DNA of 64,000 bases from Xenorhabdus mauleonii (GTDB lineage Bacteria; Pseudomonadota; Gammaproteobacteria; Enterobacterales; Enterobacteriaceae): NCBI RefSeq assembly GCF_900113945.1, contig NZ_FORG01000003.1:310001-374000 (forward strand), read 5' to 3'. This document shows, one piece after another, positions 1-7,799 of this stretch (position 1 is the stretch's first letter; every line of letters starts with the position of its first letter). The position numbers and the translations under genes were made by a program. The notes beneath the pieces are model-generated. The model did not search any database, was not told the DNA's origin, and saw only the letters and a list, made by a program, of their open reading frames with translations.

Positions 1-129
1 GTGGTTTTCCCGGCACCGAGATCACCATATAAATAAATAACATAGCCGCGATTGCTGATTGCCGCCACTGCATTACCCAATGCAACTGTGGCATTTTCAT
101 TTGGAAGTGATAAAACGAGTTCTTTCATC
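1..129 (-). CDS. tsaE: TsaE, tRNA threonylcarbamoyladenosine ATPase subunit (5' part only)
   Basis: Only the first 43 codons are in the window; the gene runs off the left edge. The start ATG is at 129. The visible protein begins MKELVLSLPNENA and ends in the Walker A loop GDLGAGKTT, the hallmark of TsaE (YjeE). TsaE is the P-loop ATPase that works with TsaB and TsaD to make the t6A modification at position 37 of ANN-decoding tRNAs. It is divergent from queG. In E. coli nnr (yjeF) lies between these two genes; here there are only about 215 bases and no nnr. Confidence 0.93.
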
Positions 130-344
130 GAAAAATATCTATTTTTATTTATTGAATGATGCCCTGAAAAATGGGCTTATTTATTAAGTAGCTTAACGAA
201 TAACCGTGACATAACCCAGACATTATCATTGAATATCGTCATCGTGTTAATGCCGCGACACTGTATTTTTTCTATTCAATCTACAGCATTCACATCACAT
301 TATGTTAAGCTACGTTTCCTTTTTTAGCAGTAAACTGATATTCC

Positions 345-1502
345 ATGGCAACCCCTCTCGATCTGAACCTTCTGGCTGCAAACATTAAACAATGGGGCAT
401 TTCCCTTGGTTTCCAGCAAGTTGGCATCTGTGACACTGATTTATCAACAGAAGAACCCAGGCTACAGCAGTGGCTTGATAAACAATACCACGGCGAAATG
501 GACTGGATGGCACGCCACGGCATGATGCGCGCCCGGCCTCACGAATTACTGCCCGGAACCCTGCGGGTCATCAGCGTACGCATGAATTATTTGCCCGCAA
601 AGGCAGCGTTTGCCAGCACATTGAATAATCCGCAAATGGGATATGTCAGCCGATATTCGCTGGGCAGAGATTACCATAAACTCCTGCGCCAACGTCTCAA
701 AAAACTGGGTGATCAAATACAAAACTATTGCACCTCCCATGACTATCAGGGAACTCTGAATTTTCGTCCTTTTGTCGATTCTGCGCCGATCATGGAGCGT
801 CCGTTGGCAGCAAAAGCCGGACTTGGTTGGGTAGGTAAACACTCACTAATATTGAATCGAGAATCTGGCTCTTGGTTTTTCCTTGGCGAATTGCTGATTG
901 ATCTTCCTCTGCCTGTTGACGCTCCCCAAGAAGAGCAATGTGGGCGTTGTGTTGCTTGCATGACCACTTGCCCGACCGGCGCAATTGTTGAGCCATATAC
1001 GATTGATGCCCGACGCTGTATTTCCTATCTGACGATAGAACTTGAAGGTGTAATACCAGAAGAATTTCGTCCGTTAATGGGTAACCGGATTTATGGTTGT
1101 GACGATTGCCAGCTAATTTGCCCTTGGAACCGTTTCTCACAGTTGACTGATGAAACCGATTTTAGCCCCCGTGCTGCGTTGCATACTCCGGAATTATTGG
1201 ATCTATTTAATTGGAGTGAAGAAAAATTCCTGCGTATTACGGAAGGTTCTGCAATTCGCCGAATTGGTTATTTGCGCTGGCTACGTAATATTTCTGTCGC
1301 ATTGGGCAACGCCCCTTATCAAGATAATATTGTATTGGCGTTGGAGAAAAGAATCGGCTTAAGTGATGTTTTGGATGAACATATCCACTGGGCTATTGAA
1401 CAGCAAATAACCCGCCGTAATAGTCAGGCAATTGAAGTTCAAACGTCACAACAAAAACGGTTGATACGTGCAATTACCAAAGGACTCCCAAGAGATGCTT
1501 AA
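345..1502 (+). CDS. queG: QueG, epoxyqueuosine reductase
   Basis: 385 residues, close to the usual 379. QueG reduces epoxyqueuosine to queuosine in the wobble position of GUN-anticodon tRNAs, using cobalamin and two [4Fe-4S] clusters in the cytoplasm. Two ferredoxin-like cysteine groups are visible: CGRCVACMTTCP near residue 198 and GCDDCQLICPWN near residue 250. The N-terminal cobalamin-binding region includes the conserved RPHELLPGTLRVISV and the DSAPIMERPLA segment. The ATG at 345 gives the family N-terminus. The C-terminus carries the usual HEAT-like tail. It stands alone, divergent from tsaE, as in other enterics apart from the missing nnr. Confidence 0.95.
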   Translation: MATPLDLNLLAANIKQWGISLGFQQVGICDTDLSTEEPRLQQWLDKQYHGEMDWMARHGMMRARPHELLPGTLRVISVRMNYLPAKAAFASTLNNPQMGYVSRYSLGRDYHKLLRQRLKKLGDQIQNYCTSHDYQGTLNFRPFVDSAPIMERPLAAKAGLGWVGKHSLILNRESGSWFFLGELLIDLPLPVDAPQEEQCGRCVACMTTCPTGAIVEPYTIDARRCISYLTIELEGVIPEEFRPLMGNRIYGCDDCQLICPWNRFSQLTDETDFSPRAALHTPELLDLFNWSEEKFLRITEGSAIRRIGYLRWLRNISVALGNAPYQDNIVLALEKRIGLSDVLDEHIHWAIEQQITRRNSQAIEVQTSQQKRLIRAITKGLPRDA

Positions 1503-2061
1503 TAATCAACCACGCCGATTTGTTATTAAAAAGCGCTTCTGTTTCCTTGTGAATAAAATAAAAATGTGTTTCTGATCAAGAAACAAATACAGCATAAATA
1601 TCAATCAATGAGTTATATAAATAAAGTCAATAAAGTTAATTTATCAATAAGTTAAAAAGAAATTACTTTTTGGAAAAATAAATTAAAAAATTAGAATACA
1701 GGAATGGTTCCTGTGGATAACTCTGTGCAACAAGTTGAGCGTTACCAGCTAGCCCAATACAGCAGCAATCTTTAATATTGTGGATAAAAAATAGGAATTG
1801 AATTTTAGTAGAAAACGTCAGATATCAGCAGTGACACAAAAAAACATACACCCATTCTGGATGCCGGTGGAGAAATTTTCCCCTGCCACTTCAAAAATGA
1901 GGCGGCATTATGGACTTGTTGATGCAGGATAGCAAGCGCTTTATCGACAATTTATTTCGGCTGTTTTTGTTGGAGTATTTAGAATAAGTCAGTGCCAACA
2001 TCAGCATGCTGGCACTCTTTCCTTCCAAGCGTCATTGCGATGATACGCGTTAAACACCCGC
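1503..2061. other. AT-rich spacer between queG and the hpaB-like gene
   Basis: No convincing gene. There is a short perfect inverted repeat, ACAGGAA-tgg-TTCCTGT, at about 1698-1714 and a 22-codon open frame at 1922-1987 without a clear ribosome site. A hairpin near the right end (1991-2016) is listed separately. This spacer marks the left edge of the accessory insertion relative to the E. coli order queG-glyVXY-orn. Confidence 0.5.
1991..2016 (-). terminator. Hairpin AGTGCCA...TGGCACT, probable 3' end of the hpaB-like transcript
   Basis: A 7-base-pair perfect stem with a 12-base loop lies 46 bases past the stop of the hpaB-like gene. On the minus strand it is followed by a T-containing but not T-run sequence, so it is a weak intrinsic terminator or a 3'-end stability hairpin. 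The same stem sequence recurs after the lyase gene at 3860-3885. Confidence 0.4.
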
Positions 2062-3504
2062 TCAGAGCGTTTTAATTTTTTCAACCAACTCTCGCGAGGC
2101 TCCCCAATCATATTGATTATAAAGACGCCCCAGCGTCTGATAAGCGGCACCTGCATAAAACAGCTCATATTGGTGATGCCTTGACGCAAACTCCGATCCA
2201 ATAACATCCCACACCAATTTCATCATCCTGACTCTTTCGACCGGAGAAACGATAGACGAATATTGAGCCTTTTCAATGATGTTTAAAATTTCTTCATTTT
2301 CTAAATCAGCTTCACTTGATGGCAACATTAGAACACCACCACCTGCCAGTTTTCTGATAATTTCCAGTACCTTTGGATATGTTGACTGCGAGATGACACG
2401 ATACGTATCAAGCTGCGTTTTATCCGGTAAATAAAACCCGTTATGAAATTTTGGGCAATGGAGTGCGCTATTGAACAGAGTCTCAACATGCATTGCATAA
2501 CAGGCCAACTGGCCGAGAGATTCCTTGACGGCGGGGATTTGGGCAACGCCGTTTACTTCAACCATGGATTGAGCCAGCCCCGCCAGAAAATGTAATTTCA
2601 CCGCATAACGGGCCAAACTCTGGATATCCATCATCGCTTCTGACACCGTTAACCTTAGCTGATCGACAACCATCTCAATGTCTTCAAGAACAAAGACTCT
2701 TTCCCACGGCACCAGCACGTCATCAAAATAGATCATCGAATCAGTTTCATCGAACCGAGACGATATCGGATAATCCTTCGGGTTTACCCCGGATTCGTAC
2801 GATTTCCTTGAAAGGATTTTGATACCTTTCGTATTGAGCGGCAGGGCAAAAGAGAGCGCATATCGCTCATCAATACCCTGCTTAAGTGGCTTGTGTGAAC
2901 CAACCAGCACCTCGTCTGCCAGAACCGCCCCCGTTGCCAGCATTTTTGTGCCTCTGACAACAATGCCCTTCGCATTCTTTTCCACGACACCCAGCGTGTG
3001 ATATAGATTTTTCGTGTGCTCGCCGGGAGTTTTTGAACGATCGCCCTGCGGATTAATCAGCGCATAAGCCAAATAGAGATCATTTTCACTCACATAGGAA
3101 AAATAATTTCGCAAAGCATCAGCACGTTCCTGTGAGTAAGACTCAAACAGCTCAATATGCGTCATCATTCCTGTCAGCGCCGATGCAACATAATCGGGGC
3201 TTCTTCCCAGCCAGCCCATTGTTTGCTTAGCCCATTCATACGCGGCATGACCACGGGCAATTAATTTTTCCGGTGTGGACGGCAATTGCCAGTACAGGCT
3301 CATCTGATCACCGGTTTCCGTCTTAAAAGTCATCGTATCGGCATGGGCAACTTTATAATCATATAAATTTGCAACCGACCTGATCGCATTTTTAAACGCA
3401 GGATGATCTACATGATTTGTGATTTTCTCACCATTAATAAAAATGGTTCGCCCATCACGCAGATCATTAAGATACTTTTCTCCGGTTCTTATCATCTCTT
3501 CCAT
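2062..3504 (-). CDS. HpaB/PvcC-type FADH2-dependent aromatic monooxygenase
   Basis: 480 residues, about 40 shorter than E. coli HpaB (520). The family (4-hydroxyphenylacetate 3-monooxygenase large component, also PvcC) hydroxylates phenolic rings ortho to an OH using FADH2 supplied by a separate reductase. Seen here: N-terminal GEKYLNDLRDGRTIFINGE, the GRSPDY motif (residues 100-105; matching R100 and Y104 of E. coli HpaB), LINPQGDR near 149, the PISSRFDETDSMIYFDDVLVPWERV core near 240-270 and the IGSEFASRHHQYE segment near the C-terminus. The residue matching substrate-binding His142 is Tyr147, so the substrate may differ from 4-hydroxyphenylacetate. ATG 3504 sits one base from AGGAG; ATG 3495 is better spaced and may be the true start. 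No reductase (HpaC) gene is nearby. It lies downstream of the lyase gene on the same strand. Confidence 0.85.
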   Translation of the reverse strand: MEEMIRTGEKYLNDLRDGRTIFINGEKITNHVDHPAFKNAIRSVANLYDYKVAHADTMTFKTETGDQMSLYWQLPSTPEKLIARGHAAYEWAKQTMGWLGRSPDYVASALTGMMTHIELFESYSQERADALRNYFSYVSENDLYLAYALINPQGDRSKTPGEHTKNLYHTLGVVEKNAKGIVVRGTKMLATGAVLADEVLVGSHKPLKQGIDERYALSFALPLNTKGIKILSRKSYESGVNPKDYPISSRFDETDSMIYFDDVLVPWERVFVLEDIEMVVDQLRLTVSEAMMDIQSLARYAVKLHFLAGLAQSMVEVNGVAQIPAVKESLGQLACYAMHVETLFNSALHCPKFHNGFYLPDKTQLDTYRVISQSTYPKVLEIIRKLAGGGVLMLPSSEADLENEEILNIIEKAQYSSIVSPVERVRMMKLVWDVIGSEFASRHHQYELFYAGAAYQTLGRLYNQYDWGASRELVEKIKTL

Positions 3505-3602
3505 ACTCCTATCGCCAGCTACGAGTTTTAAAGGTTAAGAAAAGAGATTTTTAATTAGCACCTGTGATTAATAAAACGATAACCGCCCTACCAAGGGAAA
3601 AT

Positions 3603-3841
3603 ATGACAAAAATACATCAATTGAATATCACAAAAGGAGAGAATCTATTGGTATCACTAATAAACGGGAATACTGCCTTTTTGGTGCTAAAAAAATGACT
3701 TTTCAATGCGCTGAAATATATTCCGGTGAATTAATTGAAAAAGCGATATCAAATTCCAATACCATCGTGATCGTGAATAATAGGTGGGTTAATTTAATCA
3801 ATGGAGGTTATCGTTTTTATGTGCGCTATATTTCAATTTAA
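3603..3841 (+). other. Two overlapping short ORFs joined at an A7 run; possible small or decayed gene
   Basis: ORF 1 starts at ATG 3603, or more likely at TTG 3648, which has AGGAG eight bases upstream, and stops at TGA 3696-3698. ORF 2 starts at ATG 3695, overlapping that stop, and encodes 48 residues to TAA 3841. The overlap lies in CTAAAAAAATGA; a -1 slip on A-AAA-AAA would fuse the two frames into a protein of roughly 64-79 residues. No family is recognised. It may be a frameshifted remnant, a tiny coupled gene pair or chance. Confidence 0.2.
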
Positions 3842-3859
3842 TTATCTTCTAATTTAAAT

Positions 3860-3885
3860 AGTGCCAATGTTTTTTCACTGGCACT
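3860..3885 (-). terminator. Hairpin AGTGCCA...TGGCACT downstream of the lyase gene
   Basis: A 7-base-pair stem with a 12-base A/T-rich loop starts 22 bases after the lyase stop codon. The arms are identical to those of the hairpin at 1991-2016. On the minus strand it is followed by ATTTAAATT. It probably marks the 3' end of the lyase transcript. Confidence 0.4.
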
Positions 3886-3907
3886 TATTGCTTTTGCTGA
3901 TTTTTCA

Positions 3908-5308
3908 TTAACGTTCAATTTCCCTGAACCGAGAAGTAAATAGCCTTAATATTTTAGGTTCATACACAAATTCAAGCGGTTTTATCATATTCGCCTTTTT
4001 CACCACTTCAATCAGCGAATCCGCGACATAACTCATATGATTATCAGTATACGTTCGGCGTGGGATAGCTAATCTCATGAACTCAAACAAAGACGGCTCC
4101 TGTATCCCGGTAATCGGGTTTCTTCCCATGATTAACGAACCTATTTCAATTGATCTAATGCCGCCTTCCAAATACAAGGCATTACACAGCGCCAAGGCGG
4201 GGAAATTCTCCGGTTTAATATCAGGCAGTATTTTACGTGCATCAACATATACAGCATGCCCCCCGACAGGAGTTTGGATAGGAATACCTGCCTGTTGTAA
4301 TTGATTGCCCAGATATTCAACTTGCCCGATTCGGCTCCGCAAATGATCTTCATTCAATGCTTCCTGCAACCCGATAGCCATAGCGGCCATGTCTCGTCCT
4401 GCCAGCCCTCCGTATGTCACAAACCCTTCCATGGGCACACATCTAAGCTGAACTTGTTTAAATAGAAAAGCATCATTACGGAAACAACATAAGCCGCCAA
4501 TATTCACCATGCCATCTTTTTTGGCTGACATCGTAAATATATCTGCTTCACTAAACATTTCTTTAACTATTTGAGATATGCTCTGATTAAAAAACTCACT
4601 CTCTCTTTGTTTGATGAAATAAGCATTTTCTGAAAATCGCGCGGCATCAATAATAACAAGAATACCCGCATCGTGGGCCATTTTTGCCGCAGCACGAATA
4701 TTTTCCATGGAAATCGGTTGTCCACCTACACTATTACAGGTAATTGTTATAATAATGGCGACAATATTCTTCTTATTGTTTTTAATTTCATTGGCTAGTG
4801 CATTTAAATCAAAATTACCCTTCCAGTCATCTGCAATTTCTGTCTGTAAAGAAGAAGAGCAAATATAATTTTTAGCCTTGCCTCCTGATAACTCGATATG
4901 GGCTTGTGCGGTTTCAAAATGGTGATTGGACAAGAATACTGGCTCAGTAACGCCTTTTTCCTTGGCTAACTCAACAAGGACTGGAAACAGGATTTGTTCT
5001 GCTCCCCGCCCCTGATGCACTGGGATAGTATATTGATAATCAAATATCTCTTTAACAACCTGCGATAATTGATAATAACTTTTACTTCCTGCGTAAGATT
5101 CATCACCCAAAAATAGGTTGGCCCATTGCCTGTCACTCATGGCGCCAGTACCGCTATCGGTAAGTAAATCTATAAATACATCTTCTGCTTTTAAGAGAAA
5201 AGGATTCAATCCCGCTTCTATTAATGCATGTTGACGTTGAGCTTTAGTTGTCACTCTTATTGGTTCAACCATTTTAATACGCCAAGGTTCCGGCAAAGAT
5301 TTAAACAT
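3908..5308 (-). CDS. Tryptophanase/tyrosine phenol-lyase-family PLP enzyme with atypical substrate residues
   Basis: 466 residues from ATG 5308 (GAGGG eight bases upstream; the longer TTG start at 5323 adds only MRVTV). The family cleaves the beta-carbon bond of L-amino acids, releasing pyruvate, ammonia and the side chain (indole or phenol), as a cytoplasmic tetramer. Seen: LPEPWRIK at the N-terminus, [13 protein letters not shown] (48-59), [10 protein letters not shown] (96-105), [16 protein letters not shown] (221-236), the PLP lysine in MSAKKDGM (K264) and carboxylate-binding R412 in MRLAIPRR. The side-chain pocket fits neither known enzyme: position 132 is Glu (Asp in tryptophanase, Thr in tyrosine phenol-lyase), 389 is Ile (Arg381 in tyrosine phenol-lyase) and 456 is Leu (His463 or Phe448). 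The substrate is therefore open. It is followed by a monooxygenase gene and preceded by an unknown protein 38 bases upstream. Confidence 0.88.
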   Translation of the reverse strand: MFKSLPEPWRIKMVEPIRVTTKAQRQHALIEAGLNPFLLKAEDVFIDLLTDSGTGAMSDRQWANLFLGDESYAGSKSYYQLSQVVKEIFDYQYTIPVHQGRGAEQILFPVLVELAKEKGVTEPVFLSNHHFETAQAHIELSGGKAKNYICSSSLQTEIADDWKGNFDLNALANEIKNNKKNIVAIIITITCNSVGGQPISMENIRAAAKMAHDAGILVIIDAARFSENAYFIKQRESEFFNQSISQIVKEMFSEADIFTMSAKKDGMVNIGGLCCFRNDAFLFKQVQLRCVPMEGFVTYGGLAGRDMAAMAIGLQEALNEDHLRSRIGQVEYLGNQLQQAGIPIQTPVGGHAVYVDARKILPDIKPENFPALALCNALYLEGGIRSIEIGSLIMGRNPITGIQEPSLFEFMRLAIPRRTYTDNHMSYVADSLIEVVKKANMIKPLEFVYEPKILRLFTSRFREIER

Positions 5309-5346
5309 GACGGTTACCCTCAAATCATAATTATCGATTCAAAATA

Positions 5347-6048
5347 CTATTGGTACATTAGGTACTTTTCCAATACAGTAATTCGCTCATTATCCAACGA
5401 TGATTTTCTCTCGCTATTTAAGATGTGTTTTATGGAATTCACGCCACGCTCACCATATTTATTAATATATTCTTCGACAAATTCCATTGATTCTGAAAGA
5501 AATACGATATCTGCTTCCAATATTTCCCTGATGGCTAATAGTGGTATGGGAGAACGTAAAGGGTAAAAATTAGCATTCCATAATCCTCTTTTTTTACAAG
5601 AGCTAAAAAATTCACCAAACATTAACCCCTCATGTAAAAATACTGGTTTCATTTCCTGATGAAAACGAGCCAGCGCCTTTACTGAGATATCACTCCATAC
5701 GCTCACAATCGTCTTAAATTGGGCGTCTTCACCTTCCTGTGGCTCTTGCTTATGAAATAGATAAGCAAGACTGATAATATCTTGTTTAATATCCTCCTCT
5801 TTTCGTCCTTCGGTTTTTATTTCAGTAAGCCAAAATGTTTTCTTTTTAATGGAAATAGGCGTATAGGGGCAAACAACGCCTGCTCTACCTAATTCCGGAT
5901 GTGGATGACATAAGTAATCAATGCTCCATTGAGCAATCGTCTTTAATGCACTTGAAGTGGTTTCCTCAGACGATAGCACGTCTGATATCGGAATAAGTTT
6001 TGGGGCAGAATATGATTGTTCCGCTGATGGAAATAAATTCGTTTTCAT
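5347..6048 (-). CDS. Uncharacterised protein resembling DUF6875
   Basis: 233 residues from ATG 6048, with GGGA about nine bases upstream; a TTG at 6066 would add six residues. No signal peptide or membrane segment. The clearest motif is CHPHPELGRAGVVCPYTP near residues 46-63, which from memory recalls the DUF6875 group of uncharacterised bacterial proteins; this assignment is a recollection, not a search result. Further on, SVWSDISVKALARFHQEMKPVFLHEGLMFGEF and NANFYPLRSPIPLLAIREI look like an ordered globular core. It ends 38 bases before the lyase start on the same strand, so the two genes are probably co-transcribed. The function is unknown; the context suggests a step in making or protecting against the product of the cluster. 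Confidence 0.6.
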   Translation of the reverse strand: MKTNLFPSAEQSYSAPKLIPISDVLSSEETTSSALKTIAQWSIDYLCHPHPELGRAGVVCPYTPISIKKKTFWLTEIKTEGRKEEDIKQDIISLAYLFHKQEPQEGEDAQFKTIVSVWSDISVKALARFHQEMKPVFLHEGLMFGEFFSSCKKRGLWNANFYPLRSPIPLLAIREILEADIVFLSESMEFVEEYINKYGERGVNSIKHILNSERKSSLDNERITVLEKYLMYQ

Positions 6049-6097
6049 AATAACATTCCCAAGCAAAGTTATTATAATAGCTTTATTAATATGTACA

Positions 6098-7612
6098 TTA
6101 ATTTGAACGTATATCTATACGATCATCTCTCAAAGCCAAAAAACAAATAACGGCAGCCAATAATGTTATTCCCACCAAGGCATAAAGCAGAAGGCTAAAC
6201 GCATCACTATAAATGGCCATCAAGTCCTGTTCTGATAAATGGGCAAACAGTCCTTTGGCATGCTCAAAATTTCCCGTTGTCAGATTATTTGCTGCTGCCG
6301 AAATCACATTATTTGACGGTTGAAGGGAAGCCTGTCGCAAGCCCACGTGCAGAAGGGAATTTAACATTGCCAGTGATCCCGCCACACTTATTGCTTCACC
6401 ACAAGCTCGCATTGTCGTGAAAATGCCTGTCGCCATCCCCGCCCGTTCAATCGGAACGACCCGGATTGAAAGATCATCCATCAACCCCCAAGGAAAACCC
6501 GTGCCAATACCAATCAACAATAGTGGAAATATCCACATGGTGGGTTCGGAGCCAACAGCCATATTCGCTAGCCATGTTAGTCCAATGGTTGCACACAGTA
6601 AACCCATGCAAGAGAGTACCGGAGGTGAAATCCAACGGGTCAGCAAGGCCGCCAGGAAAGGCACAAAAAGCATTGGCGCTGACAGTGCAATTATCATCTC
6701 TCCTGCCTGAATTGCGTTATAGCCTTCAATGCCAATCAGACGAAGAGGCAACAATATCAGCAAAACAATAAAACAGATGGCCGTTGCCAATGGTAGAAAC
6801 TGTACTCCCACAAATCTTTTGATCCGAAATAGGGAAATATCCAACATTGGACGTGCATGAGTTAGCTCACAGGCAATGAAAATAGCTAACATTGTTACAG
6901 AGGCACTGAGTAGCAAAATAACAGTGAGGCTGCTTATCCCACTTTGCGGAATTTGCATGATGCCGAATGTCAGCAAGACTAAAAATGATGTAAAGCTGAC
7001 CAACCCCTTGATATCAAGCCTGCCCGCATCGGGATCTCGCGATTCCCGCATGTGGAACCCGCCGATTATCAATGCAATGGCACCGAATACCGCCCCCAGC
7101 AGAAAAACCGAGCGCCAGCCAAAAATCTCTATCAAAATGCCTGATATCACCGGCCCGAATGCCAAGCCTGCACCAAAGGCCGTTCCCAGCAATCCAAAAG
7201 CCTTGGTTCTTGCACGCCCGTCAAACTCCTGAGCCAAGGATGCATTTCCTCCCGCCATCGTTAAGGCGGCAAAAAAACCTTGGAGACCCCGTACTAAATC
7301 TAGAAAAATGACATTGCTGGCAACACTGACAATGATCGAAAAGAGCGTGAAGCCCGTGATGCCTATTACAAACATCTTCTTGCGCCCATATTGATCAGCC
7401 AATGCTCCCGCAGCCATGACCGCACTACCAAAACTTAATGCAAATGCATTGATAACCCAAGATAACGCAATTCCGCTGCCGCCCAATTCGTTTTGGATCG
7501 CAGGCAAAGCCATTGCCGGGCCTGTATATTCCAAGGGCAGAATAAGCCCGGCCATACAAACAGAAGCTAAAACCCAGTAACGGCTCAATGATTTTTTCTG
7601 CACTATTTGCAT
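6098..7612 (-). CDS. MFS drug/metabolite exporter, DHA2 (14-helix) type
   Basis: 504 residues with about 14 hydrophobic segments, the length and layout of the EmrB/QacA (DHA2) proton antiporters of the inner membrane. Motif A is visible as GALADQYGRKKMFVIG near residues 68-83 and the antiporter motif C region as GLLGTAFGAGLAFGPVISGIL near 140-160. The N-terminus VLASVCMAGLILPLEYTGPAMALPAI is the typical first helix with the substrate/proton acidic site region. It lies 49 bases upstream of the unknown gene on the same strand and is divergent from a LysR gene, so it most likely exports the product of the cluster or confers resistance. Confidence 0.88.
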   Translation of the reverse strand: MQIVQKKSLSRYWVLASVCMAGLILPLEYTGPAMALPAIQNELGGSGIALSWVINAFALSFGSAVMAAGALADQYGRKKMFVIGITGFTLFSIIVSVASNVIFLDLVRGLQGFFAALTMAGGNASLAQEFDGRARTKAFGLLGTAFGAGLAFGPVISGILIEIFGWRSVFLLGAVFGAIALIIGGFHMRESRDPDAGRLDIKGLVSFTSFLVLLTFGIMQIPQSGISSLTVILLLSASVTMLAIFIACELTHARPMLDISLFRIKRFVGVQFLPLATAICFIVLLILLPLRLIGIEGYNAIQAGEMIIALSAPMLFVPFLAALLTRWISPPVLSCMGLLCATIGLTWLANMAVGSEPTMWIFPLLLIGIGTGFPWGLMDDLSIRVVPIERAGMATGIFTTMRACGEAISVAGSLAMLNSLLHVGLRQASLQPSNNVISAAANNLTTGNFEHAKGLFAHLSEQDLMAIYSDAFSLLLYALVGITLLAAVICFLALRDDRIDIRSN

Positions 7613-7680
7613 GTTGCATTCTCCACAATATCTTTCGATAAATGATTTTCAAGGAATGCCTTTCAATACATTCCCTTCGG

Positions 7681-7752
7681 TCAATAGATTTCAATCAATA
7701 GGTTTCAATCAGGAGAAAACTTTCTCGAAAGTTTGATTTTACTTATGTAAAA
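7681..7752. promoter_or_regulatory. Operator-like region between the MFS exporter and lysR genes
   Basis: In the 187-base divergent spacer there is a tandem 14-base direct repeat (TCAATAGRTTTCAA at 7681-7694 and 7695-7708), a perfect inverted repeat AAACTTT-ctcg-AAAGTTT (7717-7734) and a second, TTTTAC-ttat-GTAAAA (7737-7752). Such symmetry beside a divergent lysR is typical of LysR-type binding sites. The assignment to this regulator is inferred. Confidence 0.45.
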
Positions 7753-7799
7753 ACAGCAATAATATTGCTATATGCTCAAATATTAATTGCGGAAATAGC

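Larger units (their letters stand above)
3505..3907. other. Spacer between the monooxygenase and lyase genes
   Basis: 403 AT-rich bases. They hold the 3860-3885 hairpin and, on the opposite strand, two overlapping short open frames (listed separately). The length suggests that the monooxygenase gene has its own promoter here rather than being tightly co-transcribed with the lyase gene. Confidence 0.5.
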
